NCBI GenBank assembly: GCA_023251335.1
Contig: JAHEZA010000063.1
Location: forward strand, 1-9,145
Direction: 5' to 3'
Length of the DNA stretch: 9,145 bases
DNA from: Chitinophagaceae bacterium
GTDB taxonomy: Bacteria > Bacteroidota > Bacteroidia > Chitinophagales > Chitinophagaceae
Part shown: piece by piece, positions 1 through 5,750 of the stretch
How the letters are laid out: every line of letters begins with the position of its first letter
How positions within the stretch are numbered: the stretch's first letter is position 1
Notes under the pieces: generated by a model
Databases searched by the model: none
What the model saw: the letters and a program-made list of their open reading frames with translations, nothing else
What the model was told of the DNA's origin: nothing
Program-made: the position numbers and the translations under genes

Positions 1-76
1 GAATGTCAATGGCCAAAGGTGAATAGAAATCTTCAATAAATGTTCGTTTACTGTGTATTGGATAATAATGCACCCA

Positions 77-140
77 ACAATAAAACAACAGAACAATAAA
101 CAATTAAAACAATACAGCAATCAAACAATACAACAATTCA
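77..140. repeat. Degenerate 8-bp tandem repeat upstream of fabI
   Basis: About eight tandem units of roughly 8 bp, consensus ACAATAMA, start at 77, 85, 93, 100, 109, 117, 125 and 133. One unit is 7 bp and the next 9 bp; the last four keep an exact 8-bp register (ACAATACA, GCAATCAA, ACAATACA, ACAATTCA). The plus strand is almost free of G here. The array ends 46 nt before the fabI start codon, so it probably lies in or just upstream of the fabI promoter region. No good TAnnTTTG box is visible between array and gene; TTAATTTG at 162-169 is one mismatch away but has no matching upstream element. Confidence 0.7.
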
Positions 141-186
141 GCATTTCTTAATTGAAATTTCTTAATTTGTAAAAAAAATAAAAACG

Positions 187-999
187 ATGTCATACAATTT
201 ATTAAAAGGAAAGAAGGGAATCATTTTCGGAGCGCTTGATGAAAGGTCTATTGCGTGGATTACCGCATTGAAATGCCATGAAGAAGGTGCGGAAATATTA
301 TTAACCAACGCGCCAATTGCTATGCGAATGGGAGAAATAAATAAACTTGCAGAGAAAATAAGCGCACCCATTGTTCCTTGCGACGTAACCAGCAATGAAG
401 ACATGTTGAATTTAATCACCAAAGCCAAGGAGCATTTTGGCGGTAGTTTCGATTTTATTTTGCATTCTGTAGGTATGAGTTTGAATATGAGAAAAAACAA
501 ACCTTATACAGAAATTGATTATGGATTTAATCAGAAAACCATGGATATTTCTGCCACCAGTTTGCATCGTTTACTGGCAACAGCTTATAAATTAGACGCA
601 TTGAATGAATGGGGTAGTGTGATAGCGCTCACTTATATAGCTGCGCAGCGAGTGTTTCCGGATTATAGCGAGATGGCCGACGCAAAAGCGCTGTTGGAAA
701 GTATTGCCCGTAGTTTTGGCTATCATTACGCTCTAAAAAATAAAGTCAGAATTAATACCATTTCGCAATCACCTACCAGGACAACCGCCGGGAGCGGCGT
801 AAAAGGATTTGATGGTTTTATTAACTATGCTGAAAAAATGAGTCCGTTAGGAAATGCTTCTGGTGAAGATTGCGCCAATTATATTGTTACGCTTTTCAGC
901 GATCTTACCAAATTTGTGACGATGCAAAATCTGTTTCATGATGGTGGATTTTCATCTACAGGCGTTACGCATGATGTGATAGAACAAATGGAAAAGTAA
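187..999 (+). CDS. fabI: Enoyl-[acyl-carrier-protein] reductase, FabI type
   Basis: This 270-residue protein of the short-chain dehydrogenase superfamily reduces trans-2-enoyl-ACP to acyl-ACP, using NADH or NADPH, in the last step of each type II fatty-acid elongation cycle in the cytosol. The N-terminal cofactor loop is GALDERSIAW (15-24), the FabI variant of the SDR glycine motif, and an Asp of the adenine-site loop sits in CDVTS (65-69). The active site shows the family arrangement: Tyr150 in TYIAAQR, then Tyr160 and Lys167 in the Tyr-x6-Lys pattern. The segment SQSPTRTTAGSGVKGFDGF is the substrate-loop region in the form I know from Bacteroidetes, differing from the E. coli version. Length matches the family (about 260-270). 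The ATG at 187 gives the expected N-terminus (MSYNLLKGKKG); no Shine-Dalgarno sequence is present. The gene stands alone and is followed by a strong terminator. Confidence 0.96.
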   Translation: MSYNLLKGKKGIIFGALDERSIAWITALKCHEEGAEILLTNAPIAMRMGEINKLAEKISAPIVPCDVTSNEDMLNLITKAKEHFGGSFDFILHSVGMSLNMRKNKPYTEIDYGFNQKTMDISATSLHRLLATAYKLDALNEWGSVIALTYIAAQRVFPDYSEMADAKALLESIARSFGYHYALKNKVRINTISQSPTRTTAGSGVKGFDGFINYAEKMSPLGNASGEDCANYIVTLFSDLTKFVTMQNLFHDGGFSSTGVTHDVIEQMEK

Positions 1000-1047
1000 T
1001 TATTATGTTGTTGAATTGTTTCGATGCTTTTACAACTTCTTATTATG

Positions 1048-1077
1048 AAAAAACCGTCCTGTTTGGGACGGTTTTTT
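1048..1077. terminator. Intrinsic terminator, probably bidirectional, between fabI and the DUF2795 gene
   Basis: CCGTCC (1054-1059) pairs with GGACGG (1066-1071), with a possible T-G wobble at the top and a GTTT loop. The stem is flanked by A6 (1048-1053) and T6 (1072-1077), which extend the pairing and give a U-tract on both strands. It sits between two convergent genes and is suited to ending both fabI (+) and the minus-strand gene at 1124-1348. Confidence 0.9.
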
Positions 1078-1123
1078 ATATTTTAAGATGAGTATTCTTT
1101 ATTTAAATTCCCTCAATGATAAG

Positions 1124-1348
1124 TTAATATTCGTCTTCATTAAAGAAAAAATCTTCCTGGCTGGGATAATCGGGCCATATATCTTCAAGACCTTCATAGA
1201 TATCACCACCTTCGTCTTCCAGTTCCTGTAAATTTTCTACCACTTCTATCGGTGCTCCGCTACGAATGGCATAGTCAATCAGTTCATCTTTTGTAGCTGG
1301 CCATGGTGCTTCTTCAAGGTGTGAGGCAAGTTCTAGAGTCCAAAACAT
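1124..1348 (-). CDS. Small acidic DUF2795-family protein
   Basis: This 74-residue protein I recognise as a Bacteroidetes member of the DUF2795 family, from the core PWPATKDELIDYAIRSGAP (about 15-33) followed by VVENLQELEDEG. The family's molecular function is not known to me. The protein is strongly acidic: 22 Asp/Glu against one Lys and one Arg, with an aromatic and acidic tail (EDFFFNEDEY). It has no signal peptide or membrane segment and should be cytosolic. The family core fills the N-terminal half, consistent with a complete protein. It is a single-gene unit, convergent with fabI, with a very good promoter at 1407-1437 and no Shine-Dalgarno sequence before the ATG. The strong promoter suggests steady expression, which is an inference only. 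Confidence 0.85.
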   Translation of the reverse strand: MFWTLELASHLEEAPWPATKDELIDYAIRSGAPIEVVENLQELEDEGGDIYEGLEDIWPDYPSQEDFFFNEDEY

Positions 1349-1406
1349 ATTATCTGCTGTTTATTTATTAGTGATAAAATTAAAAAAAAGGATTTCTAAT
1401 TTTTCG

Positions 1407-1437
1407 CAAATGTAAAAGTTATATTTAGAAAACCAAA
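1407..1437 (-). promoter_or_regulatory. Bacteroidetes-type promoter for the DUF2795 gene
   Basis: On the minus strand, TTTG (1437-1434) is followed after 19 nt by TACATTTG (1414-1407), an exact match to the Bacteroidetes sigma-ABfr consensus TTTG-N19-TAnnTTTG. Transcription would start near 1400, giving a leader of about 50 nt before the ATG at 1348. This is the best promoter match in the window. Confidence 0.72.
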
Positions 1438-1554
1438 TAATGTTTTTTTTATTGTCCCGATCAAATGAGATGACGCTTTTTTTATGTTAGCTAATGTTTT
1501 GGTGCTTTTAATTTTTTTAATTTTTCAATTTCAATTTTACCCTTACTTTTAATC

Positions 1555-2208
1555 ATGTTAAAAGCGACAGGTATTTATAAAAATTACGGCCCGCTGCCGG
1601 TTTTGAAAGGAGTAGACATTGCTATAGCCAAAGGTGAAATTGTTTGTATTGCCGGCTCTTCCGGCGCTGGCAAAAGTACGCTCTTGCATATTCTTGGCAC
1701 TTTGGATAAAGCTGATAAAGGGGAGATCACCGTTGATAATACTAATGTGGGTCAGCTAAAGGGGAAAAAGCTGGCAACGTTCAGAAATCACCATATTGGT
1801 TTTGTATTCCAGTTTCATCATCTTCTTCCTGAATTTTCGGCATTGGAAAATATTTGTATTCCTGCCTGGATTGCGGGTAAAAAAAATAAAGAGGTAGAAA
1901 AGCGTGCGAATGAATTGCTGGAGCTATTAAACCTGAAAAATCGGGGCGAACACAAACCTGGCGAACTCTCCGGAGGCGAGCAACAAAGAGTGGCCGTGGC
2001 AAGGGCATTGATTAATAATCCCTCAATCGTAATGGCTGACGAGCCAACAGGTAACCTGGATTCTACCCATGCCAAGGAATTACACAATTTATTTATTGAT
2101 CTGAGAAATAAGTTTCAACAAACATTTTTGATTGTAACTCACAATGAGGAACTGGCACAAATGAGCGACCGGCTTCTCCACATGAAAGATGGAAAGATTA
2201 TTGGTTAA
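1555..2208 (+). CDS. lolD: LolD-type lipoprotein-releasing ABC transporter, ATP-binding subunit
   Basis: A 217-residue single-domain ABC ATPase. With LolC/LolE-type permeases, LolD powers release of mature lipoproteins from the inner membrane for transfer to the outer membrane. All nucleotide-binding motifs are intact: Walker [10 protein letters not shown] (34-42), Q-loop Gln86, signature LSGGEQQR (138-145), Walker B IVMADE (158-163) with catalytic Glu163, D-loop NLDS (167-170) and switch His196. The stretch [16 protein letters not shown] (85-100) closely resembles E. coli LolD around its Q-loop, which favours LolD over the related FtsE and MacB ATPases. No permease gene is adjacent, so the partner must be encoded elsewhere, which is common in this phylum. 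The ATG at 1555 puts the usual N-terminus in register. The next gene lies 60 nt downstream on the same strand. No convincing promoter is visible in the T-rich leader. Confidence 0.88.
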   Translation: MLKATGIYKNYGPLPVLKGVDIAIAKGEIVCIAGSSGAGKSTLLHILGTLDKADKGEITVDNTNVGQLKGKKLATFRNHHIGFVFQFHHLLPEFSALENICIPAWIAGKKNKEVEKRANELLELLNLKNRGEHKPGELSGGEQQRVAVARALINNPSIVMADEPTGNLDSTHAKELHNLFIDLRNKFQQTFLIVTHNEELAQMSDRLLHMKDGKIIG

Positions 2209-2268
2209 TAAGTTTATTTATTCATTAGTACAATTATCAAGATTGTTTGATTTTTGAAAAAAATAGAA

Positions 2269-2640
2269 ATGAAAAAAGCGATTCTAACCGTTGTATTATT
2301 AATTTGTTCCAATACATTTATGACGCTTGCCTGGTATGGCCATTTGAAGCTGAAAGAAATGAATAAGCTGGTTGGCGTAAGTATATTTCTGGTGATTTTA
2401 ATGAGTTGGGGAGTTGCGTTCTTTGAATACCTTTTCCAGGTTCCGGCAAACAGGATTGGCTTTGCTGAAAATGGTGGGCCATTCTCTTTATGGCAGTTAA
2501 AAATTATCCAGGAGGTAATTACGCTTTCCGTTTTCACCATTTTTATGCTGGCCTTTTTTAAAGATCAACCGCTTCGCTGGAATCATTTGGTAGGTTTTGG
2601 ATTGTTGATATTAGCAGTGTTTTTCCTTTTTAAGAAATAA
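2269..2640 (+). CDS. DUF486 / DMT-family small membrane protein
   Basis: This 123-residue, four-helix inner-membrane protein I recognise as DUF486 (COG3169, 'DMT family protein'), distantly grouped with drug/metabolite transporters; no substrate is established to my knowledge. Likely membrane segments lie at about 4-22, 35-54, 82-98 and 106-121. Conserved family stretches are TLAWYGHLK (19-27), FFEYLFQVPANRIGF (51-65) and LKIIQEVITL (77-86). I chose the ATG at 2269. An in-frame TTG at 2254 would add five residues (MKKIE), but the ATG gives a normal MKK start directly before the first helix and fits the family length of about 110-120. It follows lolD by 60 nt and may be cotranscribed. The QVPANR loop and the WYGHLK motif are polar and invariant-looking, so they may line a functional site. 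Confidence 0.85.
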   Translation: MKKAILTVVLLICSNTFMTLAWYGHLKLKEMNKLVGVSIFLVILMSWGVAFFEYLFQVPANRIGFAENGGPFSLWQLKIIQEVITLSVFTIFMLAFFKDQPLRWNHLVGFGLLILAVFFLFKK

Positions 2641-2696
2641 GAAGATTTTAGGAATTCGATGTAAGCAACTAAATAAAAATATTAGTTTTTTGTTTG

Positions 2697-2726
2697 TTTG
2701 CTATTTAGCATCTGCTCTTATTTTTG
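2697..2726 (+). promoter_or_regulatory. Bacteroidetes-type promoter for tdh
   Basis: TTTG (2697-2700) and TATTTTTG (2719-2726) match the TTTG / TAnnTTTG boxes with an 18-nt spacer. A second TTTG at 2693-2696 gives 22 nt. Transcription would start near 2732, leaving a leader of about 38 nt before the ATG at 2770. This suggests tdh is expressed independently of the lolD pair upstream. Confidence 0.55.
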
Positions 2727-2769
2727 CCTCAATGTTTATTGAATTTTTCAAATTGATACAATCAATTAT

Positions 2770-3711
2770 ATGATCAAAGACAAAATTTTAGTAATTGGCG
2801 CTTGTGGCCAAATCGGTGTGGAACTTACACTGGAATTGCGTAGAATATATGGTGGCGCTAATGTGGTGGCTTCAGACCTGAGAGAAGAAAATCCATTGTT
2901 GAAAGGAACCGGGCCTTATGTGAGCCTGGATGTGATGAATAAAGAGATGTTGCACGTGCAGGTGATCCGTCAAAATATTACACAGATTTATTTATTGGCT
3001 GCGATCCTTTCGGCCACCGGTGAAAAAAATCCAAATCTTGCATGGCACTTAAACACGACAAGTCTTTTAAACGTGCTGGATATTGCCAAAGATGAAAATA
3101 TTCGAAAAGTTTACTGGCCCAGCAGCATAGCTGTTTTTGGCCCTACTTCCCCAAAAAAAAATTGCCCTCAGCAAACTATAATAGAACCCATAACGGTTTA
3201 TGGTATCAGTAAATATGCGGGGGAATTCTGGTGCAATTATTTTAATCATCGCTACAAGGTAGATGTGCGCAGTTTGCGCTACCCTGGATTAATAAGTTAT
3301 AAAAGCGAGCCGGGCGGCGGCACTACGGATTACGCAGTAGAAATTTTTCATGATGCATTAGCCGAAAATCATTATACATGTTTTTTGAAGGAAGATACTT
3401 ACTTGCCGATGATGTATATGCCTGATGCGATAAGGGCTACGATAGAATTAATGGAGTCTGATGAGGATAAAATTTCAATTCGCACTTCTTATAATATTTC
3501 CGGAATGAGTTTTTCGCCAAAAGAAATAGGCGAGGAAATAAAAAAACATCTTCCAGGGTTTACTATGAATTATGAACCTGATTATCGCCTTCCAATCGCA
3601 CAAAGCTGGCCGCAAAGTATTGATGATTCCGTAGCGCAGAAAGATTGGGATTGGAAACCAAAGTATAACCTGGCTTCGATGACAAGCGAAATGCTTAAAA
3701 ATATGAAATGA
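2770..3711 (+). CDS. tdh: L-threonine 3-dehydrogenase, SDR (UDP-galactose-epimerase-like) type
   Basis: A 313-residue extended short-chain dehydrogenase predicted to oxidise L-threonine to 2-amino-3-ketobutyrate with NAD+, the first step of threonine breakdown to glycine and acetyl-CoA. The Rossmann motif is GACGQIG (10-16), with Asp36 in NVVASDLR positioned to bind the NAD ribose. WPSSIAVFG (116-124) carries the catalytic Ser, and YGISK (144-148) the Tyr-x3-Lys pair. RYPGLIS (170-176), GGGTTDYAV (182-190) and PMMYM (213-217) are characteristic of the epimerase-like threonine dehydrogenases described from Flavobacterium and relatives; this type is unrelated to the zinc-dependent E. coli Tdh. 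Length and both ends fit that family. The usual partner gene kbl is not in the window. Its promoter is at 2697-2726 and its terminator at 3764-3786. Degraded copies of its 3' end lie downstream at 3873-3986 and 4821-4893. Confidence 0.9.
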   Translation: MIKDKILVIGACGQIGVELTLELRRIYGGANVVASDLREENPLLKGTGPYVSLDVMNKEMLHVQVIRQNITQIYLLAAILSATGEKNPNLAWHLNTTSLLNVLDIAKDENIRKVYWPSSIAVFGPTSPKKNCPQQTIIEPITVYGISKYAGEFWCNYFNHRYKVDVRSLRYPGLISYKSEPGGGTTDYAVEIFHDALAENHYTCFLKEDTYLPMMYMPDAIRATIELMESDEDKISIRTSYNISGMSFSPKEIGEEIKKHLPGFTMNYEPDYRLPIAQSWPQSIDDSVAQKDWDWKPKYNLASMTSEMLKNMK

Positions 3712-3756
3712 GTTTTTTTGGTTATAGTAAACAGACAAATAGATGGAATTTTAATT
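3685..3756 (+). repeat. Direct repeat, copy A: last tdh codons plus downstream DNA
   Basis: This segment covers the last eight tdh sense codons, the stop codon and about 45 nt after it. It aligns with 4821-4893 in the same orientation, with about 12 mismatches and one 1-nt gap by hand alignment (roughly 82% identity). Both copies share AGCGAAATGCTT, AATATGAAATGA, a T-run, and GAATTTTAATT at the end. The shared part continues past the stop codon, so it reflects duplicated DNA, not protein similarity. Confidence 0.8.
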
Positions 3757-3763
3757 GTCTCCT

Positions 3764-3786
3764 AAACCCGTGTCTCACGGGTTTTT
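3764..3786 (+). terminator. Intrinsic terminator of tdh
   Basis: AAACCCGTG (3764-3772) and CACGGGTTT (3776-3784) form a 9-bp stem closed by a 3-nt TCT loop, followed by further Ts to 3786. It lies 52 nt after the tdh stop codon. The A-run on the other side would also make it work weakly in reverse. Confidence 0.85.
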
Positions 3787-3872
3787 CTTTGGATTCTTTT
3801 AAAATATCAGTGCGTCAATTGAAAGACTGATTGATTGGAAGAGAACTTTTTGTGTTCTTGACAGCTTGGTAG

Positions 3873-3986
3873 AACTGGCCACAAAGCATTGATGATTCCG
3901 TGGCTCAAAAAGATCAGGATTGGAAACCAAAGTTTGATCTTGCTGACATGGCAACAGATATGATTCGAAATATCACAGCAGTATAA
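3873..3986 (+). pseudogene. C-terminal remnant of a second tdh-like gene
   Basis: An open stretch of 37 codons ending in TAA reads NWPQSIDDSVAQKDQDW and on, and aligns with Tdh from residue 279 to its end. About 23 of 35 positions are identical, and 18 of the first 19 after the initial Asn. The frame has a TAG immediately before it (3870-3872) and no usable start, so it cannot be a gene. Many differences from tdh are silent third-base changes (CCG/CCA, AGT/AGC, GTA/GTG, GCG/GCT, CAG/CAA, CTG/CTT). This suggests the copy evolved as a working paralogue before most of it was lost. Its last residues (NITAV) differ from those of Tdh (NMK), and sequence after its stop does not resemble that after tdh. 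The rest of the 3712-4096 gap holds only the tdh terminator and the leader of the next gene. Confidence 0.85.
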
Positions 3987-4096
3987 AATAAAATTTGCAA
4001 AAAACCGTTTTGGTGATTGAAAACTGAGATATTGGGTTTATTTATTTGTAATACACCCGATATTAATTCACTCACATTGAAAACAAATAAATTAAA

Positions 4097-4699
4097 ATGA
4101 AAAAATTGTTTTTTGCAATCACAGCTATTGCACTTTCGGCGGTTACCGCACAAGCACAAACTACTTCTTTTGGATTAAAAGGAGGTATCACTTCAGCCAA
4201 CGTCAAAGAGAAGTTTGGAGGTATGAGTTTATCCTATTCATCTAAAATCGGATTTTATGCCGGAGCATTTGCGGATATTGGCGTTTCCGAAAATTTTGGA
4301 GTTCAACCAGAATTATTTTATTCTTCCCTGGGCGCTAAACAAAAAGGCACAGATGGTGGTCCGGACGCATCCCTGGATTTTGGGTACATTAATTTACCAA
4401 TACTTGCAAAGTATAACCACAGTGGATTTTCTGCATTTTTAGGTCCCCAGATTGGCTATTTAGTTTCTGCAAAATCTAAAAGTGGTGGAGAGTCTGAGGA
4501 TATAAAAGATCAGATAAAAAGTACCGATTTTTCAGGTGTTATTGGTGCAGGCTATACACTGACAAATGGGTTTGGTTTTGATGCACGTTATCAGATAGGA
4601 TTTTCCAATATTTCCAAAGATGACGGCGACAACAACGGTTCAGTTAAGAATAGTGCTTTTATGATTGGTATTCATTATCGGTTCAATAGTAGCAAGTAA
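4097..4699 (+). CDS. Outer-membrane beta-barrel (porin-family-like) protein
   Basis: A 200-residue secreted protein with a clear signal peptide: MKK, a hydrophobic core to about residue 17, and a cleavage site after AQA (18-20), leaving about 180 residues that begin QTTSFGLKGG. The mature part alternates short amphipathic strands and glycine-rich or polar turns: GLKGGITSANV (26-36), FYAGAFADIGVSENFGVQPELFYSS, INLPILAKY, FSAFLGPQIGYLVSAK, and a final strand FMIGIHYRF. This is the pattern of the 8-stranded OMP_b-brl family common in Bacteroidetes. The ligand or role cannot be told from sequence; such proteins are often abundant outer-membrane components of unknown function. It is a single-gene unit. 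A weak promoter candidate is TTG (4017-4019), 21 nt, then TTTATTTG (4041-4048), one mismatch from consensus. A strong hairpin terminator follows. It lies between two degraded tdh tails. Confidence 0.85.
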   Translation: MKKLFFAITAIALSAVTAQAQTTSFGLKGGITSANVKEKFGGMSLSYSSKIGFYAGAFADIGVSENFGVQPELFYSSLGAKQKGTDGGPDASLDFGYINLPILAKYNHSGFSAFLGPQIGYLVSAKSKSGGESEDIKDQIKSTDFSGVIGAGYTLTNGFGFDARYQIGFSNISKDDGDNNGSVKNSAFMIGIHYRFNSSK

Positions 4700-4716
4700 T
4701 TTAAAATAATTCAGTT

Positions 4717-4760
4717 AAATTGTTTCAGAAGTATGAGATCATAGTTCTGAAACAATTTTT
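4717..4760 (+). terminator. Long hairpin terminator of the beta-barrel gene
   Basis: A 14-bp perfect stem (4717-4730 with 4745-4758; core TTGTTTCAGAA / TTCTGAAACAA) starts 18 nt after the stop codon and runs into a T5 tract. The 14-nt loop contains a second small inverted repeat, TATG/CATA (4732-4735 with 4740-4743), closing a tetraloop, so the whole structure may stack into one long rod. It is longer than most intrinsic terminators and could also protect the mRNA 3' end. Confidence 0.82.
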
Positions 4761-4820
4761 GTATTTATAGACGTCACGGATTTCAACATGTCGCCGATTA
4801 GTGGAGATATCAACCGGGGC

Positions 4821-4893
4821 AGCGAAATGCTTAGAAATATGAAATGATATTTTTTGTTTTGCAGTAAGCAAACAAATACCACGAATTTTAATT
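4821..4893 (+). repeat. Direct repeat, copy B: degraded tdh 3' end
   Basis: This 73-bp segment matches tdh 3685-3756. Its first 27 bases read as SEMLRNMK and a TGA stop, against SEMLKNMK and TGA in Tdh, and similarity continues about 46 nt beyond the stop. Upstream (about 4790-4820) there is only patchy resemblance to the preceding tdh codons, with gaps and an in-frame TAG, so I set the start at 4821. No functional reading frame is present. It is the second tdh remnant and lies in the gap between the beta-barrel gene and dapB. Confidence 0.78.
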
Positions 4894-4909
4894 TAAAAGA
4901 CTATCTTTT

Positions 4910-5626
4910 TTAAAACCCCAGCACTTCTTTCATTGAAAAAATCCCTTTCTTACCATTGATAAATTCTGCCGCCAGTACTGCGCCTTCTGCAAAACCGTCC
5001 CGGTTGTGTGCAGTGTGGATAATTTCAATATCATCTACTGATGACGAATATTTCACTGAGTGAGTTCCCGGCACTTCATCAGTCCTTTTGCTGATGATAG
5101 ATAATTGGTTTGCATCCTTAGTTTGTTCGTTCACCCATTTATTTTTTTTGTCTAACGCCTCAATAGCTTGTTCAGCAAGGGTTATGGCCGTTCCGCTGGG
5201 CGCGTCCTTTTTATGAGTATGATGAATCTCTTCCATGGTAACATTATATGCGGGGTGAGCATTCATCAATGCAGCCAGCTTTTTATTGACTTCAAAAAAA
5301 ATATTTACTCCGACACTATAATTGCTTGCATATAAAAATGCGCCATTTAACTCTTTGCATTTTTCTTCTATTAAAGGCTGCTTACTAAGCCAACCCGTGG
5401 TACCACAAACTACAGGTACATTATTTTGTAAACAAAATAAAATGTTCTCTACCGCACTGTCAGGGTTTGTGAATTCTATGGCCACGTCGGCCTTACTAAT
5501 ATTTTCTTCTGTAAGTTCATCCAGGTTTTCATCATTAATCTTCAGGACAACTTCATGATTTCTTTCTAAAGCCATTTTTTCAATGGTATGGCCCATTTTC
5601 CCATATCCTAACAAAGCTATTTTCAT
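4910..5626 (-). CDS. dapB: 4-hydroxy-tetrahydrodipicolinate reductase
   Basis: This 238-residue cytosolic enzyme reduces the product of DapA to tetrahydrodipicolinate with NAD(P)H, on the way to diaminopimelate (peptidoglycan) and lysine. The N-terminal Rossmann motif is GYGKMG (7-12), and CGTTGW (74-79) is the conserved cofactor/substrate loop. The DapB signature EEIHHTHKKDAPSGTA (132-147) carries the equivalents of the E. coli catalytic residues His159 and Lys163 (here His135 and Lys139). A C-terminal part HTAHNRDGFAEGAVLAAEF (204-222) completes the fold. It is shorter than E. coli DapB (273 residues), as usual for the compact Bacteroidetes form, and nothing looks truncated. It is the last gene of the minus-strand par cluster, 124 nt after the DUF5683 gene. 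That gap holds a TATTTTTG -7 box on the minus strand at 5678-5671, without a matching -33 box, so it may have its own promoter. No strong terminator follows. Confidence 0.96.
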   Translation of the reverse strand: MKIALLGYGKMGHTIEKMALERNHEVVLKINDENLDELTEENISKADVAIEFTNPDSAVENILFCLQNNVPVVCGTTGWLSKQPLIEEKCKELNGAFLYASNYSVGVNIFFEVNKKLAALMNAHPAYNVTMEEIHHTHKKDAPSGTAITLAEQAIEALDKKNKWVNEQTKDANQLSIISKRTDEVPGTHSVKYSSSVDDIEIIHTAHNRDGFAEGAVLAAEFINGKKGIFSMKEVLGF

Positions 5627-5750
5627 AAATAGAAATAAAATTAAAATAATAATTATTAAAAATAAACGATCAAAAATAAATGAATTTAACCGGGAAAATA
5701 TTTTTGGAAAATATCGTCATTCAGATTTGATTGAAGAAGAAATTAAATAG

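Noticed and set aside
1..73. Open minus-strand frame from a GTG at 73-71 reading VHYYPIHSKRTFIEDFYSPL and on, possibly the N-terminus of a gene divergent from fabI
   Set aside because: It is only 24 codons before the window edge, with no ATG, no recognised family and no promoter. It reads like protein but cannot be supported from this window.
162..500. 112-codon minus-strand open frame overlapping the start of fabI
   Set aside because: It is antisense to the clear FabI coding sequence, has no recognisable domain, and its composition is that of a shadow frame.
1781..2087. Two minus-strand open frames within lolD
   Set aside because: Both are antisense to an intact ABC ATPase frame with all motifs, and have no family features.
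2254..2268. TTG start adding five residues to the DUF486 protein
   Set aside because: The ATG at 2269 starts directly before the first membrane helix and gives the usual family length.
3809..3846. Patchy similarity to tdh around its KDWDWK codons (GAAAGA...GATTGGAA), possibly another degraded tdh tail
   Set aside because: Only short matches separated by gaps. In AT-rich DNA this could be chance, unlike the copies at 3873-3986 and 4821-4893.
4895..4909. AAAAGA-CTA-TCTTTT hairpin directly after the dapB stop codon as a terminator
   Set aside because: The stem is only 6 bp, A/T-rich and lacks a proper T-tract on the minus strand.
5671..5706. Inverted pair CAAAAATA (5671-5678) and TATTTTTG (5699-5706), giving promoter-like boxes on both strands between the DUF5683 gene and dapB
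   Set aside because: The minus-strand box could serve dapB but lacks a -33 element. The plus-strand box faces no plus-strand gene. Such pairs are expected by chance in DNA this A/T-rich.
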